NCBI RefSeq assembly: GCF_013299165.1
Contig: NZ_JAAFKD010000024.1
Location: 1-64,000, forward strand
Length of the DNA stretch: 64,000 bases
From: Microcoleus sp. bin38.metabat.b11b12b14.051
GTDB lineage: Bacteria; Cyanobacteriota; Cyanobacteriia; Cyanobacteriales; Microcoleaceae
Direction of reading: 5' to 3'
Shown: positions 27,601-36,300 of the stretch, in pieces
Layout: the number at the start of each line of letters is the position of its first letter
Position numbering within the stretch: position 1 is the stretch's first letter
Notes under the pieces: model-generated
Database searches by the model: none
What the model was told of the DNA's origin: nothing
Seen by the model: only the letters and a program-made list of their open reading frames with translations
Made by a program: the position numbers and the translations under genes

Positions 27601-28042
27601 AAAATGCCTCACCTTAGAAGAAATCTTTGCCAAACTAGAGTTATCGCAGTGCAATCTTGTCACACTCTCCGCCTGCGAAACCGGGTTAACCGACTCAACA
27701 ACGATGACAGATGAATACATTGGTTTACCCAGCGGCTTCTTGTATGCTGGGAGTATGAATGTTGTCAGCACTTTATGGAAAGTCGATGATTTTGCCACAG
27801 CTATATTCATGATCAAGTTTTACCAGGAATTGCTACCACAAGTTTCAGTAGCCCTCGCCTTAAATGCCACGCAAAACTGGATGCGCGCCATCACCCGCGA
27901 GGAGTTTACGAGTTGGATTGAATTATTAAATTTAGATAAAAAATCCCGACAAAGTGCTCAACTGTGGGTAATGGCATCGACAGAGAAACAGCCATTCTCG
28001 AAGCCGTGGTATTGGGCAGCTTTCTTTGCTACGGGATATTAG
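24632..28042 (+). CDS. TPR-CHAT caspase-like protease
   Basis: A 1136-residue protein. Residues 1-75 form a helical N-terminal domain. About 95-430 hold seven TPR-like units of 46 residues (e.g. AFPEDWAMTQNNLATAYSDR), and about 440-530 are further helical repeats (YHKAVQTVERSKSRYLVELF). The CHAT domain runs from about 640 to the end, with catalytic His885 in HFSCHG and Cys1015 in LSACETG. CHAT proteases act in regulated proteolysis, for example TPR-CHAT with type III-E CRISPR and CHAT activation of bacterial gasdermins; TPRs usually sense a partner. Two repeat-encoded inserts (about 553-592 and 908-972) interrupt it, the second between His and Cys. Two small genes follow and may be its adaptor and effector. 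Confidence 0.93.
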   Translation: MNQARRQAYLTLIESLLTCPSEERTAILQANIELLDDEFAQYLREWATETLPKLDADKAETRAKILYNLNNNFSSLQQGSRRSNIEIAIACLDIGLTIFTHEAYPEKWAMFQNSIGVAYSNKIKGDRGDNLERAIACYEAALQVRTRTAFPEDWAMTQNNLAVAYRNRIKGDRGDNLERAIGFYEAALQVYTRTAFPEKWATTQNNLANAYCDRIKEDKGDNLEMAIKFYKAALQVYTRTAFPEDWAMTQNNLATAYSDRIKGDRGDNLERAIGFYKAALQVYTRTAFPQDWAMTQNNLATAYSQRIKGDRGDNLERAIGFYKAALQVYTRTAFPQDWANTQNNLATAYSQRIKGDRGDNLERAIALLEAALQVYTRTAFPEDWAMTQNNLGEAYSDRIKGDRGDNLERAIKSHKAALEFRTPTTLPLGCLETGRNLGNLGFDESLWETAIFGYEKAIEAVEQSREWVTSLTRKQELIEENLNIYEKMMQSCINHQQYHKAVQTVERSKSRYLVELFTNSEIYPKTATEPQKQQLRDLRRQIAAAQQSLETPTPTPPLSPPLTKGGPGGFPKTQLPLFLPPLTKGGPGGVPEDSDTQRTTQTRTLTPESQQQQTDNLATALQQLAEFLEPFKQRESEFQLTQKVAPLNITEFQQTLDKKTAIIEWYIGKPDNFNSQDWGGSCFIITHNKIQSIPITCAQTTELETWKDEYLNEYRGDKQTNLIWQNSLPQKLQQLSQILRLNQIVAQIPKDCDQLILVPHRYLHLFPLHALPFTLENKGGHGGTAPTKNLLDCFPNGVKYAPSLQLLQLVQNRLKTRASILPESQPLFAIQNPTEDLANADMEVETIKQRFNPHDILIKSQATKIAFTENVKNLSNASYIHFSCHGVFNFDNPLLSLLALAGSVESASEINPPQPPLAKGGLQENEIESASEINPPQPPLAKGGLQENEIATDSEINPTQSPVAKGGLQEDMPETARYVRMRSGKTVIPEKCLTLEEIFAKLELSQCNLVTLSACETGLTDSTTMTDEYIGLPSGFLYAGSMNVVSTLWKVDDFATAIFMIKFYQELLPQVSVALALNATQNWMRAITREEFTSWIELLNLDKKSRQSAQLWVMASTEKQPFSKPWYWAAFFATGY
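24930..25900 (+). repeat. 138-bp tandem repeats encoding TPR units
   Basis: Seven units of 138 bp inside the CHAT gene. Blocks such as AGAATCAAGGGAGACAGGGG and ACACCCGCACAGCTTTTCCC recur unchanged in most units. Several adjacent units differ by only a few bases, which indicates recent duplication or gene conversion. Confidence 0.9.
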
Positions 28043-28077
28043 GGGGAAACACAAAATTTAAGGTAAAATATTACCAT

Positions 28078-28378
28078 AGGTTCGCAATAGGTTCGTAGTA
28101 CGGACTTCAGTCCGTTAAGACTTTGGGAAGAAGGACTAAAGTCCTCACTACTAACCTGGATGAAGGACTTGCATTCCAATAGGTTCGTAGTACGGACTTC
28201 AGTCCGTTAAGACTTTGGGAAGAAGGACTAAAGTCCTCACTACGAACCTGGAAGAAGGACTAAAGTCCTCACTACGAACCTGGATGAAGGACTAAAGTCC
28301 TCACTACGAACCTGGATGAATGACTAAAGTCCTCACTACGAACCTGATGAAGGACTAAAGTCCTCACTACGAACTTGT
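28078..28378. repeat. GGACTAAAGTCC / GGTTCGTAGT palindrome array
   Basis: At least five copies of GAAGGACTAAAGTCCTCACT(AC) and two of GGTTCGTAGTACGGACTTCA(GTCCG) in tandem, each able to form a hairpin. This fills the gap between the CHAT gene and the 119-codon gene and could separate their transcripts. Confidence 0.85.
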
Positions 28379-28403
28379 CATTTTATTAACGGAGGATTAT
28401 ATT

Positions 28404-28763
28404 ATGGATGCTGACAAAATTATCGCTATCTTGCTGAAATGGCTGCACGACAAGCAGAATACTTTTAATCAGACAGCATGGGCAAATTTACCAAGTTTAG
28501 CAGCAGAAATAGCAACCGCGGCAGATGATGATTCGTTTTCCATTGCCATGATTATCAGCAAATGGTGTGCCGAGAACAGTCTAGGAGAGGAATTAAGAAG
28601 AAGTGTGCGAGAAATCTCCGATCCGGGCGAAGCCCTTCCAACCACACTACCACCTCTAGAAAATCTTACCAAAATCATACCTAAAACTATCATGGACGCT
28701 TACAAAAAAGGACAACAACCGGGCGCGCTCAATACTCGCGATACAAATAATGAATCCAAATAA
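28404..28763 (+). CDS. Small helical protein, candidate adaptor of the CHAT gene set
   Basis: A 119-residue protein of unknown family. Residues 1-75 look all-helical and amphipathic (MDADKIIAILLKWLHDKQN, LAAEIATAADDDSFSIAMII), a size and shape compatible with the death-like or effector-associated adaptor domains found next to CHAT proteases, though no family is recognised. The tail from about 75 is Pro/Lys/Asn-rich. A strong Shine-Dalgarno GGAGG lies 8 bp before the ATG. The 3' end overlaps the next gene by 14 bp, so the two are translationally coupled. Confidence 0.7.
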   Translation: MDADKIIAILLKWLHDKQNTFNQTAWANLPSLAAEIATAADDDSFSIAMIISKWCAENSLGEELRRSVREISDPGEALPTTLPPLENLTKIIPKTIMDAYKKGQQPGALNTRDTNNESK

Positions 28764-30321
28764 CCAAGTATACGCCCCAAACGTTCATTTATTCGCCTTC
28801 CACGTTTGGGACACCATATCATCAGACTCAAATTATCCTAGCAACTCCCAACAACCAACCTTACCCGCAACCTCAACTCCCCATAGCAATCCGCAACTCC
28901 TCTGGGAAAAGTGCAACGAGATACTCCAAGAAAAACTCAAGATTAATGCCGAATTTAACCAGACAAACTTACTCTACAACAGAACCGACCAACCGCGAGG
29001 CCGCCGCGTCAACCTGATTATCAAAACTGCTGTCAACAATCGCGGTTCCCTATTTTTAGCCAAACAAATCAAACATGACAATCAGCCGCTTTCCCTCGCC
29101 GGATTTGCCCAACCGCTGCGAATATCTGACAGTTACGCCTTAGCCTTCAACCTTCGCGTCCCCGAAAAAACTAACGGCACTAACACACCTAATGTCAATC
29201 CTAGCATCTTCGGTGAATTCAATCCCGACAACTGCTTGCTGCCAAACTCAGTTAACAGTTATTTCGGTCAAACTCTGCTGCTTACCGCTTGGCTAAACGA
29301 ACCACAAAAAGCAGAAGCAGAGCAAGATTCCCAGTTTATCAAAAATTTAGGTCAACAATGTCTTAAATCTTTGATTTCCGGCGAAGTCCTACCAGAATTG
29401 TACCGTGAAGGCGAATTATTCGGCAGTCCGATTCTGGAATACGGCGATCCCAATTACCCAGATGATTTCGGACATATTCTGATTTGGTTTTTCAACAGTC
29501 AAACAACCAGCGATATCTGGGATTTGCGGTACACTGATTTTATAGATTTATTCTTGTACCGCCACAAAGTCATCCGCGCCTACCAAGAAAGCCGCGCCTA
29601 CTACTCCGAAATCCGCCAGGAATACGAACAAATTGAACAGCATATTGACAGAACTTTTCAGCAGTATTTCGACGATGACGAAGCGGATCAGCGAGAATCG
29701 AAGGATGCCGGTTTAACAGCAGAGAAATTTCAATATCTCGCACGTCAGATTATCGAAATGCCTCCCCGCGCTGTTAAGTATGCCCGATGGCTGATGGATT
29801 TGGAAATTCGCCAAAATACGATCGCCATTAACGCCAAAAATTACCAAGATAAATTAAATCAAATAAGTCTTGACATCAAATCCCGAAAAAATTATAATGA
29901 TAGGGATGCCGATTTGAAATTCCTAAAATTATTCAGCAAAGAAACCTGCCCGCGATTTCAACAACAGATCACAGCCGATCTAGCTTACTTCAAACACGGT
30001 ACAGGTTCCCTAGACAATGCGATGGAAGCAATTAGGGGCATAGTGGCGATCGAAGAAGCCCGTCGCGATACAGAATTACAAGCAACCATTCAAACAGTAG
30101 GTTCAACTTTGGGATTTGTGGCGATAGTAGCCAGTGTAGCCCCTTATCTGATCAAACAAGATCCGCCAGATCGCAAATTTTACTTTCCATTGAGCAACAT
30201 CGAAATCCCGTCATTTATACTGGTGTTGCTGATTAGCCTCGGTGCAGGATTTGGCGTGTGGATGGCCGTATGGGCGATCGGACAACTCAAGAAAATCCTA
30301 CCAAAAATCAAGCACCGTTAA
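28750..30321 (+). CDS. Unknown protein with two C-terminal membrane helices, candidate effector
   Basis: A 523-residue protein of unknown family. Residues 1-260 form a soluble domain (VYAPNVHLFAFHVWDTISSD, NLIIKTAVNNRGSLFLAKQI, FGHILIWFFNSQTTSDIW). About 270-440 are helical and coiled-coil-like (YRHKVIRAYQESRAYYSEIR, EQIEQHIDRTFQQYFDDDEA). The end holds two membrane helices near 452-470 (TLGFVAIVASVAPYLI) and 492-515 (FILVLLISLGAGFGVWMAVW). A soluble domain, helical stalk and terminal two-helix membrane part is the topology of CorA-like channels, but the GMN motif is absent. It overlaps the 119-residue gene by 14 bp. Role inferred only from context. Confidence 0.75.
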   Translation: MNPNNQVYAPNVHLFAFHVWDTISSDSNYPSNSQQPTLPATSTPHSNPQLLWEKCNEILQEKLKINAEFNQTNLLYNRTDQPRGRRVNLIIKTAVNNRGSLFLAKQIKHDNQPLSLAGFAQPLRISDSYALAFNLRVPEKTNGTNTPNVNPSIFGEFNPDNCLLPNSVNSYFGQTLLLTAWLNEPQKAEAEQDSQFIKNLGQQCLKSLISGEVLPELYREGELFGSPILEYGDPNYPDDFGHILIWFFNSQTTSDIWDLRYTDFIDLFLYRHKVIRAYQESRAYYSEIRQEYEQIEQHIDRTFQQYFDDDEADQRESKDAGLTAEKFQYLARQIIEMPPRAVKYARWLMDLEIRQNTIAINAKNYQDKLNQISLDIKSRKNYNDRDADLKFLKLFSKETCPRFQQQITADLAYFKHGTGSLDNAMEAIRGIVAIEEARRDTELQATIQTVGSTLGFVAIVASVAPYLIKQDPPDRKFYFPLSNIEIPSFILVLLISLGAGFGVWMAVWAIGQLKKILPKIKHR

Positions 30322-30376
30322 CAGTTAACTGTTAACTGTTAACTGTTAACTGTTAACTGTTAACTGTTAACTGTTG
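30318..30376. repeat. GTTAACT heptamer microsatellite
   Basis: About seven tandem copies of GTTAACT, a partly palindromic heptamer, directly after the stop codon of the two-helix membrane protein. It is another heptamer-period run, different in sequence from TTCTTCC. Confidence 0.85.
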
Positions 30377-30521
30377 TAGCGACGTACCTCACAAAGCGGT
30401 TAAGACGGAAGTCTACTGCGATTGCTTCACTTCGTTGGCAATGACACTGTAAATTGCAAATAAACCAATTCCTGTGCGGGCGGTGCCAACAATGCCCGCC
30501 CAATTCCCGTAGCAAACAGCA

Positions 30522-31145
30522 TCAACTGTTACCCTCTTGGCCGTAGGCTTGCCAAGCCAAATCCACCAAACCGTTAACAATCGCCACAGCCACCACCGCA
30601 GAACCCTTGCGCCCCTCAATCCGAATGTGAGGAATCATCGAATCGTGCAGCCGCGACTTAGCCACGTCAACCCCAACAAACCCAGAAGGAGTCCCAATCA
30701 CCAAAGCCGGCCGAATTTCCTCCGCCTCAATCAAATCCACCAGCGCCGACAAAGCAGTTTGAGCCTGGCCAACCACAAAAATCCCCTCAGGATAGCGTCT
30801 GGCCAAAGTTTCAATCCCCCAAGCCGCCCGAGTCCGTTCCTTTTGAGGGCGCGTCAAAGCCTCCATCGAACAGTAAACCGGATTCGCAAAGGTAGTTTGA
30901 ATTTGTGGCGTAATCCCCACCTGCACCATCGGCACATCTACCACGATCGTAGTTCGAGCAGCCAAAGCTGCCGCCCCGGCTTGCAAAGCCTGATCGGAAA
31001 AACTAATTAAAGACTTGTACTCAAAATCAGCAGTCGCATAAATCACACGGCGGACTATTTCATACTCCGCCGCAGAAAAACCGTGGTCGCCAATTTCGTT
31101 ATCAATTAATCCCAGACTCTGGGCATCGCTTACGTGCCATTCCAT
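30522..31145 (-). CDS. cobH: Precorrin-8X methylmutase
   Basis: A 207-residue CobH/CbiC, which moves the C-11 methyl group of precorrin-8X to C-12 to form hydrogenobyrinate (cobyrinate in the anaerobic route) during cobalamin synthesis. Family features are FSAAEYEIVRRVIYATADFE near the N-terminus, TTIVVDVPMVQVGI, the central VVGQAQTALSAL and LVIGTPSGFVGVDVAKSRL with the conserved substrate-binding loop. The length is normal. It stands alone here, as cobalamin genes often do in cyanobacteria. The symbol could equally be cbiC. Confidence 0.95.
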   Translation of the reverse strand: MEWHVSDAQSLGLIDNEIGDHGFSAAEYEIVRRVIYATADFEYKSLISFSDQALQAGAAALAARTTIVVDVPMVQVGITPQIQTTFANPVYCSMEALTRPQKERTRAAWGIETLARRYPEGIFVVGQAQTALSALVDLIEAEEIRPALVIGTPSGFVGVDVAKSRLHDSMIPHIRIEGRKGSAVVAVAIVNGLVDLAWQAYGQEGNS

Positions 31146-31297
31146 TTGTTGGAGAGCTGTCGCCTGTGAATTGTTAGGTATTAGCTTACCAGCTTTTAGC
31201 GATTAGTCATTAGTCATCGGTCATTAGTTATTTGTCTAGAGCGGATTTTTGGCACTTTTGGTAGCCCACCAATCATCTCAAGACTGGCGCCGGGGGC

Positions 31298-31530
31298 AGA
31301 AACCGGGTTTTTGCACGAGCTAACTTCGCTGCACACCCCAGAAAAACCCAAAAAACCCGGTTTCTTTGGACTTGAGCGCGCGGCCCAGAAACCGGGTTTT
31401 TTGACGATTTAACTGGTTGTAGCCCCCAGATTCCCTAAAAAACCCGGTTTCTAAGAATCACACCATTTTTCTAAAGTAGTGTTATGCAATCACCCCCCCC
31501 AACCCCCCCTTACTAAGGGGGGGCTAAGAG
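31298..31530. repeat. Two AGAAACCGGGTTTT hairpins and a CCCCCC/GGGGGG hairpin
   Basis: Two neighbouring copies of the AGAAACCGGG...CCCGGTTTCT hairpin family (31298-31365 and 31387-31452) and a CCCCCCTTACTAAGGGGGG hairpin (about 31500-31525). The last is the same family that encodes the PPLTKGG and PPLAKGG inserts in the CHAT protein. The rest of 31146-31634 holds short GACTAATGACGAAT repeats and no gene. Confidence 0.8.
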
Positions 31531-31634
31531 TTCATCTCTAGCAAATCTTTATAAAATTGGTATCACACCAATGACTGATGACGAATGACTAATGACGAAT
31601 GACTAATGACGAATGACCAATGACTCCCAAAAAA

Positions 31635-32438
31635 CTAAGTTTCCTCTGAAGGAGACTTGCCCAATACTGGAGTCAAAAATGCTACCAAAGCCCCGATCGC
31701 AAAACCGGCCACATTCCGAGCCACAGGCAGCCAGTCGGAAGTCCGAGTTACCACAGGCCCAAGTCCGAAAGCCAAAAACAGAATCCCCCACAGCGGCGAA
31801 AAAATCAGCGCCCACTGCCAAGCCACACCCTGTCCCGGTTTCCGAGGCTGAGCCGCAAACCCGCAGATCACGCCGCCAAGCACCGATGTAATTAAAGTCA
31901 GCACCCACTGTTCCCTAGGCAAACCGGGAACCACGCGGCACCCGCCCTGACGCAAACAGCCTTCTATCGACTCCAAAGATTCAATGATCGATCTATCTTC
32001 GCCATTGTCCCGCACAAAAAACTGATTACCGTAGCGGGTTTGCAGTTCCACCCAAAAAGTGCGCGGCAGCAGCGGATACAGTGCATCGCCCACATTAAAA
32101 TTCAGCAAATTGCCACCGCGGGGGTCAGCAACTAGCAACACGCTTTTATTATCCAAGCCCCAATAACTTTTGACAGCCAAACCGGGCGTGCGATCGTACT
32201 GAGTCAGCACTCGCAGCTTCCAACCTGTTTCGGCTTCAAAGGCGTTTAAATTTTTGGCCAGTCCCTCTTCTTCAATATCCGTAAGGGCTTTAGCTAAGTC
32301 AATAATCGGCGTCTGAACTTGCGGCAACAAATCGGGGTTGTTGAAAGCATGGGCCGCAGGTGCGATCGTCCACACCGACAAAGCCAGAAACAAGGCGACA
32401 GCAGAGGCGAGGAATTGGCGCGGAAAAAACTGTGACAT
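31635..32438 (-). CDS. psb32: TPM-domain thylakoid protein, Psb32-like
   Basis: A 267-residue protein. It has an N-terminal signal peptide ending AAHAFNNPDL, a TPM domain (about 40-180: IIDLAKALTDIEEEGLAKNL, VLTQYDRTPG, SVLLVADPRGGNLLNFNVGD), then about three hydrophobic segments (WVLTLITSVLGGVICGFA, WALIFSPLWGILFLAFGLG, AGFAIGALVAFLTPVLG). TPM proteins such as Psb32/TLP18.3 help repair photosystem II after photodamage at the thylakoid lumen. Assignment to Psb32 is by overall domain order and cyanobacterial context and is fairly secure. Confidence 0.8.
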   Translation of the reverse strand: MSQFFPRQFLASAVALFLALSVWTIAPAAHAFNNPDLLPQVQTPIIDLAKALTDIEEEGLAKNLNAFEAETGWKLRVLTQYDRTPGLAVKSYWGLDNKSVLLVADPRGGNLLNFNVGDALYPLLPRTFWVELQTRYGNQFFVRDNGEDRSIIESLESIEGCLRQGGCRVVPGLPREQWVLTLITSVLGGVICGFAAQPRKPGQGVAWQWALIFSPLWGILFLAFGLGPVVTRTSDWLPVARNVAGFAIGALVAFLTPVLGKSPSEET

Positions 32439-32853
32439 AGGAACTTCTAATCTGGGTCTTAATTGTGAAGGTTAGCTGGTGGTTTTAACCTGAGGATAAG
32501 ATAAAACTCATATTTCTTTACAATTATTTACTTTACAGGAAGCCGAGAACAAGCGGAAGGGGAAATAGTTTTGAGTTTGGAGTATTGATACCAAACCCAG
32601 GCTTGAATATTCTAGGACTTACGCATTGACAAGAGGTGCAAAATATGTATTGTGAGGCATAGAGGAGGACGGATGATTGCCGAACAACTCAAAAACAGCC
32701 CTATTGTGCCGAAAGAGTCGGCATCAGCCCCACATTAAGGTGTTATGGTGTTATGCAGAATCATGGGATCTATCTCACCCGCTGCGGTCTTATGCCGAAG
32801 CGTTCAGAATAAGAATTGTTAAGCCCTGCTGTATGTCCTTCACCACAGCTCTT
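32439..32853. other. Spacer with a possible IS end before the SnoaL-like gene
   Basis: It contains TAGGACTTACGCATTGAC (about 32613), which resembles terminal sequences of cyanobacterial insertion sequences (recalled, not verified), followed by AGAGGAGGACGG and a 24-codon frame (MIAEQLKNSPIVPKESASAP) that may be a transposase remnant. A GTTAAGC at about 32818 fits the attC R' core pattern GTTRRRY but has no clear partner. Confidence 0.35.
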
Positions 32854-33231
32854 ATGCCAGATAAATCTGCACTCCTAATTGAACTGCTACGCGCGGCCTA
32901 CGCTGCCTTCAACGCGCGAGATATTGACGCCGCCCTCGCCACAATGACTCCTGACGTGGCTTGGCCGCGAGCGTTCAAAGGCGGTTTTGTCCGTGGCCAT
33001 GAAGAAATCCGCGCTTACTGGACGGAGCAATGGAGCGAGATCAATGGGAATGTGGAGCCGATTGCCTTTCACCCAGAGGAGGGCGGGCGGATTTTAGTCG
33101 ATGTGCATCAGGTCGTGCGCGATCTGGCTGGAAGCGTGATTGCTGATGAGCAGGTTGGTCATCGCTTCACCATTGAGCATGGCTTGATTCAAGTCATGGA
33201 AATCTGTCCACTTCCATTGTCCGGCCACTGA
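32854..33231 (+). CDS. SnoaL-like (NTF2 fold) protein on a cassette-like unit
   Basis: A 125-residue cone-shaped NTF2/SnoaL-type protein: LRAAYAAFNARDIDAALATM, TPDVAWPRAFKGGFVRGHEE, IRAYWTEQW and VEPIAFHPEEGGRILVDVHQ are characteristic of the family, whose members include isomerases, hydrolases and unassigned proteins. I start it at MPDKSALL (32854); MSFTTALM at 32833 is possible, and the long upstream extension from a TTG is not convincing. GC-rich codon use differs from its neighbours. An attC-like element begins one base after its stop codon, which fits an integron gene cassette acquired horizontally. Confidence 0.8.
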   Translation: MPDKSALLIELLRAAYAAFNARDIDAALATMTPDVAWPRAFKGGFVRGHEEIRAYWTEQWSEINGNVEPIAFHPEEGGRILVDVHQVVRDLAGSVIADEQVGHRFTIEHGLIQVMEICPLPLSGH

Positions 33232-33324
33232 GCCTAACAAGGCGCTGCAACCAACGGCGGGGTAGTGTCTGACCCGGAGAGGTTGCTTTTCCTCCCGCCG
33301 TTGCTGAGCTTCCAGCCGTTAGGT
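33232..33324 (+). other. attC-like recombination site
   Basis: A 93-bp imperfect palindrome with ends GCCTAAC (33232-33238) and GTTAGGT (33318-33324), which fit the attC cores RYYYAAC and GTTRRRY. Inner complementary blocks are AACGGCGGG and CCCGCCGTT, with L-box-like GCGCTGCA and TGCTGAGC between. The size, polarity and position at the stop codon of a single-gene unit are those of integron cassettes. No integron integrase gene is in the window. Confidence 0.7.
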
Positions 33325-33344
33325 CTTGCTTCATGTCCCATCAC

Positions 33345-36300
33345 CTAAAGCTGAGATTTGGTCGCCACCCCATCACAGAGACGCCGATCGCGATCGCTCA
33401 CATTAGGATTAGTTCTGAGATAATCCCCCACCCAATCGCAGCCCCTCACCAGCAAATCGTCCAGATCCAAATTCCACAAAATCACGCGATTGTCGCGCCC
33501 AGCAGAAGCCAGAACCTTGCCATCCGGGCTAAAACTCACGCTCATCACGCTATCCCTGTGACCGGTCAAAGTTTTCAGCAACGTTCCGCTGCGGCTCCAC
33601 AGCTTCACCTTGTGATCGTAACTGCCCGAAGCCACCAACAAACCATCCGGGCTAAAACTCACGCTAGTAACGCTGTCACTAGAACCCTTGAGCAGCGTCG
33701 CTACCAAAGTCCCGTCAACCTTCCACAGCTTCACCGAATTGTCGTAACCCGCCGAAGCCAGCATTTTACCATCAGGGCTAAAAGCCACCCCCAACACAAA
33801 ACTATTGTGAGCCCCTTCAAAAGTCCTCAGCAAACCACCGTCCCGATTCCAGAGTCTGACAGTACCGTCATCGCTCGCAGAAGCCAGCATTTCTCCGTTG
33901 GGGCTGAATGTCACCCCAGTCACCCAACCTTTGTGTCCCGTCAAAGTCTTAATCAACCTGCCGTTTCTCGTCCACAGTTTCACCGTCTTGTCTTTGCTCG
34001 CCGAAGCGATTATCTCGCTGTCGGGACTAAAACTAACGCTCATCACGCTGTCGGCGTGGCCTTCGAGAGTCAACAACACAGAGGGCGAACACGGGAACAG
34101 CGGAGCCGAAGGACAAGGCAGAATATTCTTAATCCGATCTTCTTTGAGGTTCCAGACTTTCACCGTTTTGTCATAACTCGCAGAAGCCAGTAGCTGGCCG
34201 TCGGGACTGAAACTGACGCTGGAGACTCTCTGAGTATGTCCTTCCAAGGTTTCGAGCAAAAGTCCCGTGCGGCTCCAGATTTTGATGGTTTTGTCTGTTG
34301 AAGCAGAAGCCAGTAGCTGGCCATCGGGGCTGAAAGTAACGCTTTGCACCCGGTTTTGGTGTCCGTCTAGAGTTTTGAGCGGTACATCATCGAGGCGCCA
34401 CAGCCGGACAGTTTTATCAAAACTTGCTGAAGCCAAGGTTTTACCATCGGGGCTAAAACTTACCTGAGTAACTCGATCGGCGTGTCCCTCAAAAGTTCTC
34501 AACAAGCGGCTTTCCGGTTTAATATTGCTAGCATCGGTCGGGCGTTTGTCACCAACATTAGTCAGACTCCAAAGTTTGACAGTTCCATCTGCACCTCCAG
34601 AAGCCAGTGTTTGTCCGTCGGGAGAGAAACTGACACCAAATACCCACTTGCTGTGACCCCGCAATGTTGCTAGCAGTTCGCCGTTAGCCCTTGTTGATTT
34701 TTTGGTTCCAGGGTGTTTGAGTGCAGCGATGTTCCAGATTTTTACCGTCGTGTCTTCTCCAGCAGTGGCGATGGTTTCACCGTCGGGCGAGAAACTGACG
34801 GCGTAAACTTTCAAGGGTTTTTTGTTTTCGCTGTGCCACAGAGTCGCGATTAACTTGCCGTCAGAACTCCACAGTTTTACACTACCGTCATCGCTGGCTA
34901 CAGCGACGCTTTTGCCGTCGCGGCTGAAGCTGAGCCAATTTACCGGAGCTTGTTGTTCGATCGTTCTGAGCAACGTACCGTCACTTTTCCACAGTTTGAC
35001 TGTTTTGTCTCTAGATGCACTGGCGATCGTTTGACCGTCGGGGCTAAAAGTGACGCTAGTAACGCTGTTAGTGTGACCTGTCAAAGTTGCCAGTATTGTG
35101 CCGTCAGTTTTCCAAAGTTTGACAGTTTTATCTAAACTTGCCGAGGCGATAGTTTTGTTATCTGGACTGAACGCCACACAAGCCACGCTGTTAGTGTGAC
35201 CTTTAAAAGTTGCCAGCATCGTGCCGTCCCGCTTCCACAGTTTGACAGTTTTATCCACGCTGGCAGAAGCTATTGTTTGACCGTCAGGACTGAAACTCAG
35301 ACCCCAAACTACATCGCCGTGTCCCTCCAACCGGTTGAGTTCTTTGACCCCATAAACTGCCTGCTGGAGGGCGGCAGAAATCAAAATTTCTGTGTCCTTG
35401 AGCGTGTGCATTTCCTGGGAGTGTTCGATCTGTCTCCACTTTTTACCCGCTCTCAAACTTTCCATCATGGCGTCAAATTTGTTGTTTGAGAAATAAAGAG
35501 CTTCAGAAGCTGCGGTTAAGGTACTGATTTCGGCTCGCTGAGTTTGAGCGACAGCTAGTTGTTTTTGACCGACTGCCCGCCACCAAAAGTTGACGGCGGC
35601 GATGGTGGAACTGGTTAGCAGCATGACTCCGATCGCTGCTACTCCCAGCATTTGTTTGAGAAAAGTATTCGCTCGGTAGAGCTGTGCTTGACTCATCTTT
35701 TTGTCTGCTTCTGCTTTGTGCAGTCTGGCTTCTAAGCCAAATCTTTGGCGGATCGGCCGCACTAAATAGTCGTGTACTAATTGATAGCGGTCTTCCGGCG
35801 CTTCCCGCAGCAAAAATAACAATCCGTGCCCGACTAAAATGTCTAAAATTAATTCGAGATTGTCGGTTTTATTGGGTGCGATTTCAGGTTGTTTTGCGAA
35901 CTCTAGCTGTAGCGGAATTCTGCCCCTGTTTCCGGTCGCCAACAATTCAGTTTCTGCCGCCTCTGCGGGCTGCTGGCCTGTCACTAACGAGAGTTCGTGT
36001 TTGGTTTTGATCAGGCGCACTCCTCTTTCATCTGTCAGGGAAAACAAGATTTTCCAGGCTGCGTCTTCGTTAACCAAGCCGCAGTCCGAGATGACTCCTT
36101 CGAGCGATCGCTTGACTAATTCTGCTTTGGGATTGTCGCCCAATTGCTGGTATTGTGATAAACTTGTAATTCCTTCTTCTTGCAGTTGCGCTCCCACCAC
36201 CTGTAGTTCGATCGGTCGCACTTCTTGCAGTTCGTCTGCTAAATCTGCCACGAAGGCATCGATCAGTGCCGGATCTAAATAATATTCCGCCCGTTCTGTC

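Noticed and set aside
32677..32853. N-terminal extension of the SnoaL-like protein from a TTG
   Set aside because: The 59 extra residues are Cys/Arg/His-rich and unlike the NTF2 fold, which starts at about 32854.
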